A DNA stretch of 64,000 nucleotides from positions 186,001 to 250,000 of the forward strand of contig NZ_CP080389.1 of the NCBI RefSeq assembly GCF_030036535.1, in the 5' to 3' direction. This DNA is from Agrobacterium cucumeris (GTDB lineage Bacteria > Pseudomonadota > Alphaproteobacteria > Rhizobiales > Rhizobiaceae). The translations under genes and the position numbers were made by a program. The notes beneath the pieces were generated by a model that made no database searches, had not been told where the DNA came from, and worked only from the letters and a program-made list of their open reading frames with translations. Below, one piece after another: positions 46,741 through 55,205 of this stretch (positions within the stretch are counted from its first letter, which is position 1; every line of letters begins with the position of its first letter).

Positions 46741-47577
46741 TCAGTATGTGCTTTTGCCGCCTGATTGCTTCGTGGGCTCGGTTGCCCCGGTTGACCTTGA
46801 TGCGCTCCTCAGATCACGGAACGTTTTGACACTCGCGGCAGCTGCGCCCGCCAACAACCTGACATCGTTCGAGACCGTGACCATGTCGAATCCCCATTCT
46901 GCAGCTTTGGCTGCATAGGTTGGCGTTCCGCAATGAAGTGCCGCGCTGATCCCGGCGCCGTGCGCCGCACTCAAGATCCGCTTGATGTTCTCGATCAACT
47001 CTGGTTCTTCCCGATCGAAACCGGTCGGGTATTTCATGCCCGTGAGCCCGATCGTCAGATCGGCAGGTCCGATATAGACACCGTCGAGACCGGGTGTCGC
47101 GACGATCTCATCGAGATTTCTCATTGCTTCCGCTGTTTCGATCATCGCAAAGCAAAGTACCTGATCGTCTGCTTCCTGGCCGTAATTGGCGCCCGCCGAG
47201 ATAGCGGCGCGGGACGGTCCAAAGCTACGAACTCCTTTCGGTGGATAGCGAACGTAGGACACGAGCCTTTCAGCCTCGGCTCGCGAATTGATCATCGGGC
47301 AGACAATGCCGTAAGCGCCGGCATCAAGAGCCTTCATGATCAGGGCAGGGTCGAGCCAAGGAACACGAATAAGCGGGACGACGCCGCTTGCTCGCATCGC
47401 CTGCAGCATGGAGACCGCCGCCTGGTAGTCGACAATCCCGTGCTGCAGGTCGATCCCGATACTGTCGTAGCCTTGCTCGGCCATAATTTCCGCCGAAAAG
47501 GCATTGGCGATTGAAAGCCAGCCGTTGAGGACACAGCCACCCTCCGACCAGATCGTTTTGATGGCGTTGGCCTTCAT
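46741..47577 (-). CDS. HpcH/HpaI aldolase, 278 aa
   Basis: Class II metal-dependent aldolase cleaving 2-keto-3-deoxy acids or related 4-hydroxy-2-oxo acids into pyruvate and an aldehyde. Motifs: GIDLQHGIVDYQAAV with the catalytic histidine, VPLIRVPWLDPALIMKALDAGAYGIVCPM, CFAMIETAEAM with the metal glutamate, and GVYIGPADLTIGLG-like YIGPADLTIGL with the metal aspartate. Its start overlaps the mandelate-racemase-family gene (ATGA). Expected to act after the IlvD/Edd dehydratase. Confidence 0.88.
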   Translation of the reverse strand: MKANAIKTIWSEGGCVLNGWLSIANAFSAEIMAEQGYDSIGIDLQHGIVDYQAAVSMLQAMRASGVVPLIRVPWLDPALIMKALDAGAYGIVCPMINSRAEAERLVSYVRYPPKGVRSFGPSRAAISAGANYGQEADDQVLCFAMIETAEAMRNLDEIVATPGLDGVYIGPADLTIGLTGMKYPTGFDREEPELIENIKRILSAAHGAGISAALHCGTPTYAAKAAEWGFDMVTVSNDVRLLAGAAAASVKTFRDLRSASRSTGATEPTKQSGGKSTY

Positions 47578-48689
47578 TGATAGCGGCTCCCTAATACTCG
47601 ACCGTATTTCTTGACGACATCCAGATCGGGCTCGAAGCCGATTCCGGGTTGGTCCGAGACGCGGATCATGTCGCCGTTACGAATACCCTCTACGTCGGCA
47701 AGCCAGGCTTCCGGTTGAACAAAATTGTACTCCAGCGCGGTGATCGATGGACGTGCAGCCGCAACCTGTAGCGAGGCATAAAAGCCTGGGCCGAAGTATG
47801 GGGAATGCGGCATGAGCGTCGTATTGGCCGCATCTGCCAGATCCACAATTCTCAGATACTCGGAAATCCCGCCAACTTTGGTCATGCTCGGCTGCAGAAA
47901 ATCGACAGCGCCTGCGTTCAAAGCTTGCTCGATCTGGAAGCTTGTGCACCAGTTTTCACCGGCGGCGATATTCAACCCCTTGCCGCGGAGCGCAGCCAGT
48001 GCCGAAAAATCCTCAGGTGGGTAAATCGGCTCTTCCAGCCACGTGAGAGCGAGCGCCTTCAGTTCGGCAAGGTTGTTCTCAATGAATTCGCGCGACCAAG
48101 CACAATTGACATCGACGCAGATATCCGTGTGATTTCCCACCGTCCTCCGGCATGCGGTGATCGCAGGCAGCGTGATCTCATGCAGTTTGATGCGGTTGAA
48201 ACCCGCGTCCGTCACCTGCTTTGACGCATCGACCACGAGGTCGTGCTCAGCATACCGAACCAGGCTGGCGTAGAAGGGAATTTCGTGGCGGACCTGGCGC
48301 TCTCCTGCCAGGAGCTGATAAAGCGGCTTTCCGGCTCGTTTCGCCTTGAGATCCCATAGAGCGATGTCAACACCGGAAATCGCGAAGATCGTCACTCCGT
48401 AACGCCCGAACATATGTAACTGGCGCTGCGTCTTTGCATTCCACGCTGGAATGTCATCGATCTCCGTCCCTACCAGAAGCGGCAGGATCAAGCGATCGAT
48501 CACGGATTTGGTGGCGTCTATCAGCGAATAGCCAAAGCCTTCACCCCACCCGACATTTCCGAGCTCGTCCTCCAATCGCACAAGAGCAAATTCCAATGTC
48601 TTCCAGGCGGTAGGCATTATGCCGACCCCCGTTCCGCGCAGTGCAAAGGGTATCTCGACAAGAAAAACTTCGGCCGATATGATCTTCAT
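47574..48689 (-). CDS. Mandelate racemase/muconate lactonizing family enzyme, 371 aa
   Basis: Enolase-superfamily protein. The second half of the barrel shows RIKLHE (a KxH variant of the KxK motif), metal ligands Asp in CVDVNCAW, Glu in TWLEEPIYP and Glu in AAGENW, and a His in MPHSPYFGPGF. Known relatives dehydrate or cycloisomerise acid sugars. The KxH plus HSPYFGPG arrangement does not match galactarolactone cycloisomerase as I remember it, so the specificity is open. Part of the minus-strand operon, 31 bp after the uronate-dehydrogenase-like gene. Confidence 0.85.
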   Translation of the reverse strand: MKIISAEVFLVEIPFALRGTGVGIMPTAWKTLEFALVRLEDELGNVGWGEGFGYSLIDATKSVIDRLILPLLVGTEIDDIPAWNAKTQRQLHMFGRYGVTIFAISGVDIALWDLKAKRAGKPLYQLLAGERQVRHEIPFYASLVRYAEHDLVVDASKQVTDAGFNRIKLHEITLPAITACRRTVGNHTDICVDVNCAWSREFIENNLAELKALALTWLEEPIYPPEDFSALAALRGKGLNIAAGENWCTSFQIEQALNAGAVDFLQPSMTKVGGISEYLRIVDLADAANTTLMPHSPYFGPGFYASLQVAAARPSITALEYNFVQPEAWLADVEGIRNGDMIRVSDQPGIGFEPDLDVVKKYGRVLGSRYQ

Positions 48690-48720
48690 ATATATTCCTC
48701 CCCGTGATTAATCTCTTGCT

Positions 48721-49515
48721 CTAGTCACGCGTCGGTGCGGGCAGCGGGTTAACGGCAAAAAAACCGCCCACTTTCGTCGTCGCCTCGGCGGGCAATTCCG
48801 ATAGCGATCGAAACTCCTCGGCTCTGTGGTCACCGGCGAAATCCTGCGGCCGATAGCCGAGCTGCTCGGCGCGGATGTTGTCGAACACGGCGTTCGGGCA
48901 GTTCGACACGGAATAGACGACGTCACATCCGATCTCGGGATGCATTAATCCGATCTCGATCAGCTGGACCATGTCCCGTCCACTGGTCCAGATCCGTTCG
49001 CGCCGGCCGTCCACCACTTTGGGATCAGCATTGCCTATGCGCAGGAGCATGGTCTTGATGCCGTAGCGTTGGGCATACATTGCGCTGGCAGCTTCGCCAA
49101 AGGCTTTGCTCAGACCATAATAGCCATCGGGCGCGGGCGTAACAGAATGGTCATATTGACGAGCGGAAGGATACTGACCAACAATATGATGACTGCTGGC
49201 GAAAACGAACCGGCCCACTTTCGATGCCCGGCACGCTTCAAGCAGATAAAGAACAGCGCGATAGTTCGGATCAAGCGTATCCTCGAAGTCGACATCGGGC
49301 CCGACCAATCCGGCGAGATGCACAACGCCATCGACACCTCGCACGACCTCCCGGCAGAACGCCGCGGATGTGAGGTCACCGATGACTTTCTCCTCTCCGA
49401 CCTCAGTGGCAAAGTCATTCCGCCCCGTGACCCTGAGCATATAATTATCCTTCATCAGGGGACGGATCAGTCGGCCGACATTTCCAGCGGCTCCGGTAAT
49501 CAGGATCGTTTTCAT
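48721..49515 (-). CDS. NAD-dependent uronate-dehydrogenase-like protein, 264 aa
   Basis: Extended-SDR (epimerase) fold with ITGAAGNVGRLI, GVVHLAGLVGP, FVFASSHHIVGQYP, the catalytic YYGLSK and LLRIGNADP. Length and pattern match Agrobacterium uronate dehydrogenase (about 265 aa), which oxidises galacturonate/glucuronate to the aldarolactone. The combination with a LigI-like lactone isomerase candidate, MR-family enzyme, dehydratase and aldolase supports an oxidative acid-sugar pathway. A decayed DNA copy of its central part occurs at about 56150-56235. Confidence 0.78.
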   Translation of the reverse strand: MKTILITGAAGNVGRLIRPLMKDNYMLRVTGRNDFATEVGEEKVIGDLTSAAFCREVVRGVDGVVHLAGLVGPDVDFEDTLDPNYRAVLYLLEACRASKVGRFVFASSHHIVGQYPSARQYDHSVTPAPDGYYGLSKAFGEAASAMYAQRYGIKTMLLRIGNADPKVVDGRRERIWTSGRDMVQLIEIGLMHPEIGCDVVYSVSNCPNAVFDNIRAEQLGYRPQDFAGDHRAEEFRSLSELPAEATTKVGGFFAVNPLPAPTRD

Positions 49516-49524
49516 GGTGTTGGC

Positions 49525-50295
49525 CTAGTGCAAGAGCTGTCTGAGGAAGGCCCGCGTACGCGCCTCCCTGGGATTGTCGAAAAACGCGGCGGGCCGCGCG
49601 GTCTCCACGATCTTTCCATCTGCCATGAAGATCACACGATCGGCGACCTGTCGTGCAAATCCCATCTCATGGGTGACGCAAAGCATGGTCATTCCGCTCT
49701 CAGCGAGATTGACCATGACGTCGAGAACCTCCCGGATCATTTCCGGGTCGAGTGCGGAGGTCGGCTCATCGAAGAGCATGATTCTCGGCTTCATCGCGAG
49801 AGAACGGGCAATAGCGACGCGCTGCTGCTGGCCGCCTGAAAGTTGTCCTGGATACTTGTTAGCCTGTTCAGGGATCCTCACCTTTTCAAGGAAGCCCATC
49901 GCCACATCGTTGGCCTCGGAACGCGACATGCCCCGCACCGACCTGAGCGCCAGGGTGCAGTTCTCGAGGATCGTCTTGTGTGGGAACAGGTTGAAGTGCT
50001 GAAACACCATTCCGACCTCCCGGCGAACGGCTTCAATCTGCTTCCGTTCGTTGGTCAACTGAACGCCCTCGACCAGAATCCGCCCCTTCTGATGTTGCTC
50101 GAGATGATTGATGCAGCGGATCATCGTTGATTTGCCCGATCCCGAAGGCCCCGCGATGACAATCCTCTCTCCTTCCTTCACCTGAAGGCTGATGTCCGTC
50201 AGGACCTGGTGGTTGCCATACCACTTGGAGACGTTGTCGAACTCCACGGCGCAGTTGGCAGACTTTTCGGCCATCGAAAGCTCCATATTGGTCAC
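49525..50295 (-). CDS. Polar amino-acid ABC transporter ATP-binding protein, up to 256 aa
   Basis: GlnQ/HisP-type ATPase with Walker [15 protein letters not shown]-loop [15 protein letters not shown], signature [15 protein letters not shown], Walker [14 protein letters not shown] and H-loop [14 protein letters not shown]. The start could be GTG 50295 (GTGA overlap with the permease stop), ATG 50286 or ATG 50274; the last has ggag 8 bp upstream. It completes the importer with two permeases and the binding protein upstream in the operon. Confidence 0.9.
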   Translation of the reverse strand: MTNMELSMAEKSANCAVEFDNVSKWYGNHQVLTDISLQVKEGERIVIAGPSGSGKSTMIRCINHLEQHQKGRILVEGVQLTNERKQIEAVRREVGMVFQHFNLFPHKTILENCTLALRSVRGMSRSEANDVAMGFLEKVRIPEQANKYPGQLSGGQQQRVAIARSLAMKPRIMLFDEPTSALDPEMIREVLDVMVNLAESGMTMLCVTHEMGFARQVADRVIFMADGKIVETARPAAFFDNPREARTRAFLRQLLH

Positions 50296-51020
50296 GCCTG
50301 CACGACAACCGGCGGCTTACTAGCCGGCGCGACACGATGGCGGAGATGTCGGGTAAGATACAATTCGAGAACGCCCCACAGCCGACGGATCGTTTCCACC
50401 ATCATCAGGTAGAGAACAGCGGCCCATATATAGACCTGGAAATCAAACGATCGCGAGAAGGCCAGCTTCGTGGCCTGCATCAGCTCAGGAACAGTGATAA
50501 CGCTTGCGAGGGCCGAAGCCTTCAACGAAAGGATCAACTCGTTTCCAAGCGGGCGCAACGCAATGATCATCGCTTGGGGGAGAAGGATCTGGAAGAACGT
50601 CGTTGTTTGGCTGAGGCCAAGTGAGTTTGCGGCTTCAAGCTGACCGCGGGGCAGGGAGCTCAGCGCGCCCCGCAGGATTTCAGCCTGGTAGGCGATAGTG
50701 TTCAAGGTGAAAGCGAAGAGCGCGCAGAAATACGCATCCCGGAACAGCCACCAGACTCCAAGGGCTGTCAGTTCAGAACGGATCTGACCTGCACCATAGT
50801 AGATCAGGAATATCTGCCCGAGCAGCGGGGTTCCGCGAAAGAAGACGATATAGGCCTTGGCCAAATAGCGAGGAATTGCATAGCTGCTGTTGCGCACAAT
50901 GGCGAGCGGGAGAGCAAACACCGCGCCGATAAGCGCTGAGGTCAGGACAAGCTGGAGCGTGACAACGAGGCCCCAGAGGATTTTCGGACCGTAATTCGAC
51001 AAAAGCTCGAAATTCATCAA
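50292..51020 (-). CDS. Amino-acid ABC transporter permease, HisM type, 242 aa
   Basis: Membrane protein with about five helices: [40 protein letters not shown] and the loop [20 protein letters not shown]. It overlaps its partner permease upstream by four bases (ATGA) and the ATPase downstream by four, so the three are translationally coupled. Confidence 0.88.
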   Translation of the reverse strand: MMNFELLSNYGPKILWGLVVTLQLVLTSALIGAVFALPLAIVRNSSYAIPRYLAKAYIVFFRGTPLLGQIFLIYYGAGQIRSELTALGVWWLFRDAYFCALFAFTLNTIAYQAEILRGALSSLPRGQLEAANSLGLSQTTTFFQILLPQAMIIALRPLGNELILSLKASALASVITVPELMQATKLAFSRSFDFQVYIWAAVLYLMMVETIRRLWGVLELYLTRHLRHRVAPASKPPVVVQA

Positions 51021-51730
51021 CGGCCTCCCACAATCCCGCGATTGGATCGCGCTTCAAGCAGGCCTATGGCGCCCGACGAAATCATCGAGACGGCGAGATA
51101 GATCAGACAGGCGACGGCATAGAAAAACAGCGGTTCCTTGGTATTCGCGACGGCAAGATTAGTCTGACGCATTAGATCCGAAAGCGAGATAATGGAGACC
51201 AATGACGTATCTTTAAGGAGCACGAACCAAAGATTGCCCAGGCCGGGGAGGGCAAGCCTCCAGAGCTGCGGGCCGATGACGCTTGCAAAAGTGCGCCACC
51301 GCGACAGACCAAGGGCTGCGGCAGCCTCGTGCTGCCCACGCGGAATCGAGCGCAGCGCAGCCACAAATGTCTCGGAGGCGAAGGAGGCGAAAACGATACC
51401 GAGAGCGATCATACCAGCGATAAATCCGCTGAATTCTCCAAAAGGGACACCGAACAGCAGTTGTGAAACACTTTGCAGGACCATTCCGCCGCCGTAGTAG
51501 ATGATGAACAGCGTGAGCAATTCCGGCAGCGCGCGAAATGTCGTCGCAAAGACAGTTGCCGCGCCGGCAAGCCATTTCCGCTTGCCGTTGATCAACAGTG
51601 CGAGACCCAAGCCGAGCAGAAGTCCGAACGGAAGCGTGGCGAGCGCCAGCCTGATCGTCAACGAAAGCCCTTCGAGCAGCGGTCCGCCCCAACCTTCAGG
51701 GTCTAATGAAAGTAAATGAAGAAGATCCAC
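51017..51730 (-). CDS. Amino-acid ABC transporter permease, HisQ type, 237 aa
   Basis: Membrane permease: LLEGLSLTIRLALATLPFGL, FRALPELLTLFIIYYGGG and ALRSIPRGQHEAAAALGLSR. I chose GTG 51730 (VDLLHLLSLDPEGW) because the open frame extending to 51796 would begin inside the hairpin region after the binding-protein stop and lacks similarity. FRALPELL in place of FRGTPxLL is the usual HisQ variant. Confidence 0.83.
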   Translation of the reverse strand: MDLLHLLSLDPEGWGGPLLEGLSLTIRLALATLPFGLLLGLGLALLINGKRKWLAGAATVFATTFRALPELLTLFIIYYGGGMVLQSVSQLLFGVPFGEFSGFIAGMIALGIVFASFASETFVAALRSIPRGQHEAAAALGLSRWRTFASVIGPQLWRLALPGLGNLWFVLLKDTSLVSIISLSDLMRQTNLAVANTKEPLFFYAVACLIYLAVSMISSGAIGLLEARSNRGIVGGR

Positions 51731-51754
51731 CCGTCGTCTCCCGAAAAGATCAAT

Positions 51755-51776
51755 GCCCGGCCATTGCTGGCCGGGC
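51755..51776 (-). other. Intercistronic hairpin between binding protein and permeases
   Basis: gcccggcc (51755-51762) and ggccgggc (51769-51776) form a perfect 8-bp stem with a 6-nt loop. Such hairpins after a binding-protein gene often stabilise its mRNA or partly terminate, giving more binding protein than permease. It is a weak terminator candidate because no T-run follows. Confidence 0.5.
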
Positions 51777-51792
51777 GCCAGGATGATCGGTC

Positions 51793-52554
51793 TCAATAAA
51801 TCGAGAAGGGGAAATACTTCGCATTGATGGTCTTGTAGCTACCATCGGCGAGGATTTCCTTCAGCGCGGCATCGAGCTTCTCACGCAGTGCCGTATCCTC
51901 CTTGCGGACACCAACACCCTTGCCGGCGCCAAACAACGGGTCACGCAGATCGTCGCCGACCAGTTCGCAGCAGGACCCGTCCGACGACTTCTTGAGCCAT
52001 TCGTCGAGCAGGATCTTGTCGGACAGGACAACATCAAGGCGACCAGCGGCCAGGTCGGCGCTTGCATCATCAACGGTTGTGTAGGTCTTGATCGTGGAAT
52101 CTTTGTATTTCGCTTCAAGGAAATTCTGCTGCGTCGTCGACCCCTGGACCCCGATCGTTTTGCCGGCGAGAGCGGCGGGCGAGATATCGGTGACCTTGGC
52201 ATCCTTCGGAGCCATGAACTTCGCAGGCGTGTCGTAGTATTTCGCGGTGAAGTCGATCTTCTTCTTGCGCTCTTCGGTGATGTTCATCGAAGCGACAATG
52301 GCGTCGAACTTGTGCGCGACAAGAGCGGGGATCATGCCGTCCCATTCCTGAGTGACGATCTCGCACTTGAGCTTCGCCTTTTCGCAGAGCGCGTTGGCGA
52401 TGTCGACGTCAAAGCCGGTCAGCTTGCCGCCTTCGACATAGTTGAACGGAGGGTAGACGCCCTCGGTGGCGATCTTGATTGTGTCTTCCGCGTGCGCGGT
52501 AGAAATCAGCGTGAGCGCCAGCGCGCTGGCAGTAGCGATAAGCGAGAGTTTCAT
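51793..52554 (-). CDS. Amino-acid ABC transporter substrate-binding protein, HisJ/ArgT-like, 253 aa
   Basis: Periplasmic protein with a Sec signal (LSLIATASALALTLISTAHA, cleaved before EDTIK). The mature part begins IKIATEGVYPPFNYVEGGKL and contains TGFDVDIANALCEKAKLKCE and WDGMIPALVAHKFDAIVASM, classic for lysine/arginine/ornithine/octopine-type binding proteins, including a cysteine pair usual in this subgroup. A basic or hydroxylated basic amino acid or an opine is therefore a reasonable ligand guess. Gaps of 72 and 62 bp flank it in the operon. Confidence 0.88.
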   Translation of the reverse strand: MKLSLIATASALALTLISTAHAEDTIKIATEGVYPPFNYVEGGKLTGFDVDIANALCEKAKLKCEIVTQEWDGMIPALVAHKFDAIVASMNITEERKKKIDFTAKYYDTPAKFMAPKDAKVTDISPAALAGKTIGVQGSTTQQNFLEAKYKDSTIKTYTTVDDASADLAAGRLDVVLSDKILLDEWLKKSSDGSCCELVGDDLRDPLFGAGKGVGVRKEDTALREKLDAALKEILADGSYKTINAKYFPFSIY

Positions 52555-52626
52555 GTCATTCCCCTTTAGGAAGGTTAAGGATGGCGCGGGTTTTCCCGTC
52601 TTTTGTTTTTGCGTAGGCCCGAGGGC

Positions 52627-53964
52627 CTACGAGAGTTCGGCGAGTACCTCGTCCAAAGCGGACAAGAAGAGGTCGGCGTTTTCCACGGTGAACGGCAAGG
52701 GAGGACGAATCTTCAGGACATGCCCGAATGAACTCGAAGCGCTGATCAGCATGCGCTTTTCACGAAGTCCATTCACAACGCCAAGCGAGAGTTTGCCGTT
52801 CGGCGTCTTCGACTTGCGGTCGGTTACGAACTCCATACCCATGAACAGGCCTGCACCGCGGACCGCGCCGATTTTTTCGTACTTGTCCTGGAGTTTTCGC
52901 ATGCCGCCGACCATGTATTCACCGATCTTGGCGGAATTCTCCATCAGCTTCTCGTCCTTGATGACGTCGAGAACAGCCTGCGCGGCGGCAATGGAAACCG
53001 TATTGGCGCCGAAGGTGTTGAAGTAGCGGATATCGTTGCCGAAGCGCTCCAAAACTTCCGGCTTAGCTGCGACGCCGGCGATCGGCATGCCGTTACCCAT
53101 CGGCTTGCCCATAACCACGAGATCGGGAACGATGCCGTGGCGTTGGAAGCCCCACCAATGCGTACCGGTGCGGCCGAACCCGGGCTGAACTTCGTCAGCG
53201 ATGTAAAGGCCGCCGGCGGTGTGAACGACGTCGACCGTCTTCTTGAGGAAACCTGCTGGTTCGGTCAGGATGCCATCGGTCGAGAAGATGCCGTCTGCGA
53301 TGAAGGCCGCAAGCTTGATACCATGGCGCTGCATCGTCTTGATTGCGTCTTCGACGCGCTGGGCAAACACTTCGCCAACGTCCTCGCCCTCGCTGCGATA
53401 CTGGTCCGGAGCGTCGACCACATAGACATGCTGGCCGATAGGGACATTCGGACCCATCGAAGGCGAGATCTCGGCGACGGCGGTCGTCAGCCCGTGATAG
53501 GCATTGGCGGTGACGATGACACCGGTACCGCCGGTATAGTAGCGAGAGATGCGCAGTGCCAGGTCGACGGCTTCGCTACCCGTGCAGGTATACATGACAT
53601 TGGCGATTTCGCACGGATACGTCGCGAGCAAGTCCTCGGAATATTTGAGGATCGAGTCATGCAGGTAGCGGGTGTGCGTGTTCAGGATAGCGGACTGCTT
53701 GGCTATGGCATCGACGACGCGAGGATGGCAGTGACCGACGGAGGGGACGTTGTTGTAAACGTCCAGGTAAGCATTGCCCTCTGGATCATAGAGCCAAACG
53801 CCTTCCCCCCGCACGACATGTACCGGGTGCTCGTAGAAGAGCTTGTAGGAGGGGCCGAGAAGCTTTCTCCGGCGCGCGATCAGCGCCTGTTCATCGGCGG
53901 GTAGCTTGTCAACGGTGCTGGGATCGAAACCGTTGATCATATATGCGGAAGCGGATGAGGACAT
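52627..53964 (-). CDS. Class III aminotransferase of the ETNPPL/PHYKPL phospho-lyase group, 445 aa
   Basis: PLP enzyme with the segment LNTHTRYLHDSILKYSEDLL, which closely resembles ethanolamine-phosphate and 5-phosphohydroxylysine phospho-lyases (from memory LNTNSRFLHDNIV). Cofactor motifs are TGSEAVDLALRISRYYTGG, IADEVQPGFGRTGTHWWGF with the PLP aspartate, and VVMGKPMGNGMPIAGV with the lysine. aggag precedes ATG 53964; the longer open frame to 54225 lacks homology. The gene is 11 bp from an APH-type kinase of the hydroxylysine-kinase kind, so a kinase/phospho-lyase pair removing ammonia and phosphate is likely. Confidence 0.83.
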   Translation of the reverse strand: MSSSASAYMINGFDPSTVDKLPADEQALIARRRKLLGPSYKLFYEHPVHVVRGEGVWLYDPEGNAYLDVYNNVPSVGHCHPRVVDAIAKQSAILNTHTRYLHDSILKYSEDLLATYPCEIANVMYTCTGSEAVDLALRISRYYTGGTGVIVTANAYHGLTTAVAEISPSMGPNVPIGQHVYVVDAPDQYRSEGEDVGEVFAQRVEDAIKTMQRHGIKLAAFIADGIFSTDGILTEPAGFLKKTVDVVHTAGGLYIADEVQPGFGRTGTHWWGFQRHGIVPDLVVMGKPMGNGMPIAGVAAKPEVLERFGNDIRYFNTFGANTVSIAAAQAVLDVIKDEKLMENSAKIGEYMVGGMRKLQDKYEKIGAVRGAGLFMGMEFVTDRKSKTPNGKLSLGVVNGLREKRMLISASSSFGHVLKIRPPLPFTVENADLFLSALDEVLAELS

Positions 53965-53975
53965 CGAACGTACTC

Positions 53976-55031
53976 CTAGAACGACAATGCGCGAGCAAGC
54001 ATGTCTGCTGCCCGGGAATGGGGGATTTCGGCGAGACGGTGAAATTGGAGCCAGGCCTGCGGTGTATTGCGCAGGATGTAGGCGCGGTTTTCCGGGAACC
54101 GGACAGCCCGCCATTCGGTTATTGCGATGCGCATGACCGTGCGTGCGACAATGGTCGTAAACAGCACGTCGACTTCCTCGGCCAACAACGCGCGTCTGCC
54201 ATGGAAACCCGTGAGGAAATCGCAAGCCGCAGCCATAGGATCATCGGCCTCGGTCAACTGGTAGGCCGCGGCCACCGCGGCATCAAAGATAACCGGTGTG
54301 CGCACCATGTCGCCAAAATCGATGATGCCAACGACTCGGTCGGTTTCATGAGGGTCGACGACGACGTTGTCGCTGTTGAGATCGTTATGGACCACTTGAG
54401 CGCGTAGGGAAGGAATTTTCGGAACGACTTCCATCGCAAAGCGATCCACCCAACTTAGGAGCTCCGCCGCTTTGGACGCATCCTTGATCTCATCGATCAT
54501 CGGCTTCAGGGAGAGCGTGTTCTTGAGATCCCATGTTGAAAAGTGGTCTTCAGCCGGGTGACGGAAATCTTCGAGCGCTTCTTGCAGACGTGCCAGGCTT
54601 GCTCCGATATTCCGGCGCTGCCGACAGGTTTGCGGACTTTTACGCTGCAGCTCGCCCTTGGTGAATGTAACAAGTCGCACGGCGCGACGGTCATCGGGGC
54701 CATAATCAATCTCGAAATCCAAACGTCCATCACGAGTAGGGACCACCCGTTGGACCGGCATCCCCGGATCCCGTTCCTCGACATGCCGTAGTGCCATCGT
54801 GTGCATGTTCGTGACGGCGGGATCTTCCCCTGGATTAACGACTTTCAGCAAATACTCGTCTCCACCTTCGGTGGAGATACGGAAGTTGCTGTCTTTCTCT
54901 CCAGAGAGACGGTGGGCTCGAACTCTGAGACCGTAGTGCTGAAGCGCTATGTCCACGGCCTCGTCAGAAGTCAGCAGAGTTGATTTCGCGGTGAGGGCCG
55001 GCGTGACTGGATTTCGCTTTGATTGGAGCAT
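53976..55031 (-). CDS. APH-family small-molecule kinase (hydroxylysine/ethanolamine-type), 351 aa
   Basis: Phosphotransferase fold: GEKDSNFRISTEGGDEYLLKV is the glycine loop and ATP lysine, VVHNDLNSDNVVVDP the catalytic HxDxxxxN loop and GIIDFGDMVRTP the metal aspartate. The length and motif pattern resemble bacterial homologues of human hydroxylysine kinase. It is the first gene of the ten-gene minus operon, directly upstream of the phospho-lyase-like enzyme. The operator candidate at 55057-55073 lies 26 bp before its start. Confidence 0.82.
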   Translation of the reverse strand: MLQSKRNPVTPALTAKSTLLTSDEAVDIALQHYGLRVRAHRLSGEKDSNFRISTEGGDEYLLKVVNPGEDPAVTNMHTMALRHVEERDPGMPVQRVVPTRDGRLDFEIDYGPDDRRAVRLVTFTKGELQRKSPQTCRQRRNIGASLARLQEALEDFRHPAEDHFSTWDLKNTLSLKPMIDEIKDASKAAELLSWVDRFAMEVVPKIPSLRAQVVHNDLNSDNVVVDPHETDRVVGIIDFGDMVRTPVIFDAAVAAAYQLTEADDPMAAACDFLTGFHGRRALLAEEVDVLFTTIVARTVMRIAITEWRAVRFPENRAYILRNTPQAWLQFHRLAEIPHSRAADMLARALSF

Positions 55032-55056
55032 TCATGAGTTCCCTTGCCCTTCGTTA

Positions 55057-55073
55057 CCGATATATTGGTATAT
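55057..55073. promoter_or_regulatory. AT-rich operator candidate, copy A (kinase side)
   Basis: ccgatatattggtatat matches copy B at 55134-55150 at 16 of 17 positions and lies 77 bp from it in the same orientation. It overlaps the probable promoter of the minus-strand operon. Confidence 0.6.
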
Positions 55074-55133
55074 AAATATTCTGTTGGCAAGCGAGAATCT
55101 CCGGATGCACACCGACAAAAGTTTTGGAGTGTT

Positions 55134-55150
55134 CCGATGTATTGGTATAT
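55134..55150. promoter_or_regulatory. AT-rich operator candidate, copy B (GntR side)
   Basis: ccgatgtattggtatat, 56 bp before the preferred GntR start, suggests autoregulation. The 77-bp distance to copy A is about seven helical turns, compatible with cooperative binding or looping. Confidence 0.6.
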
Positions 55151-55205
55151 TGTTTGGAAAATCGCCGCGTACGCGCGGCTGTCGGAGAGTATCCCAGAGG
55201 TGACC

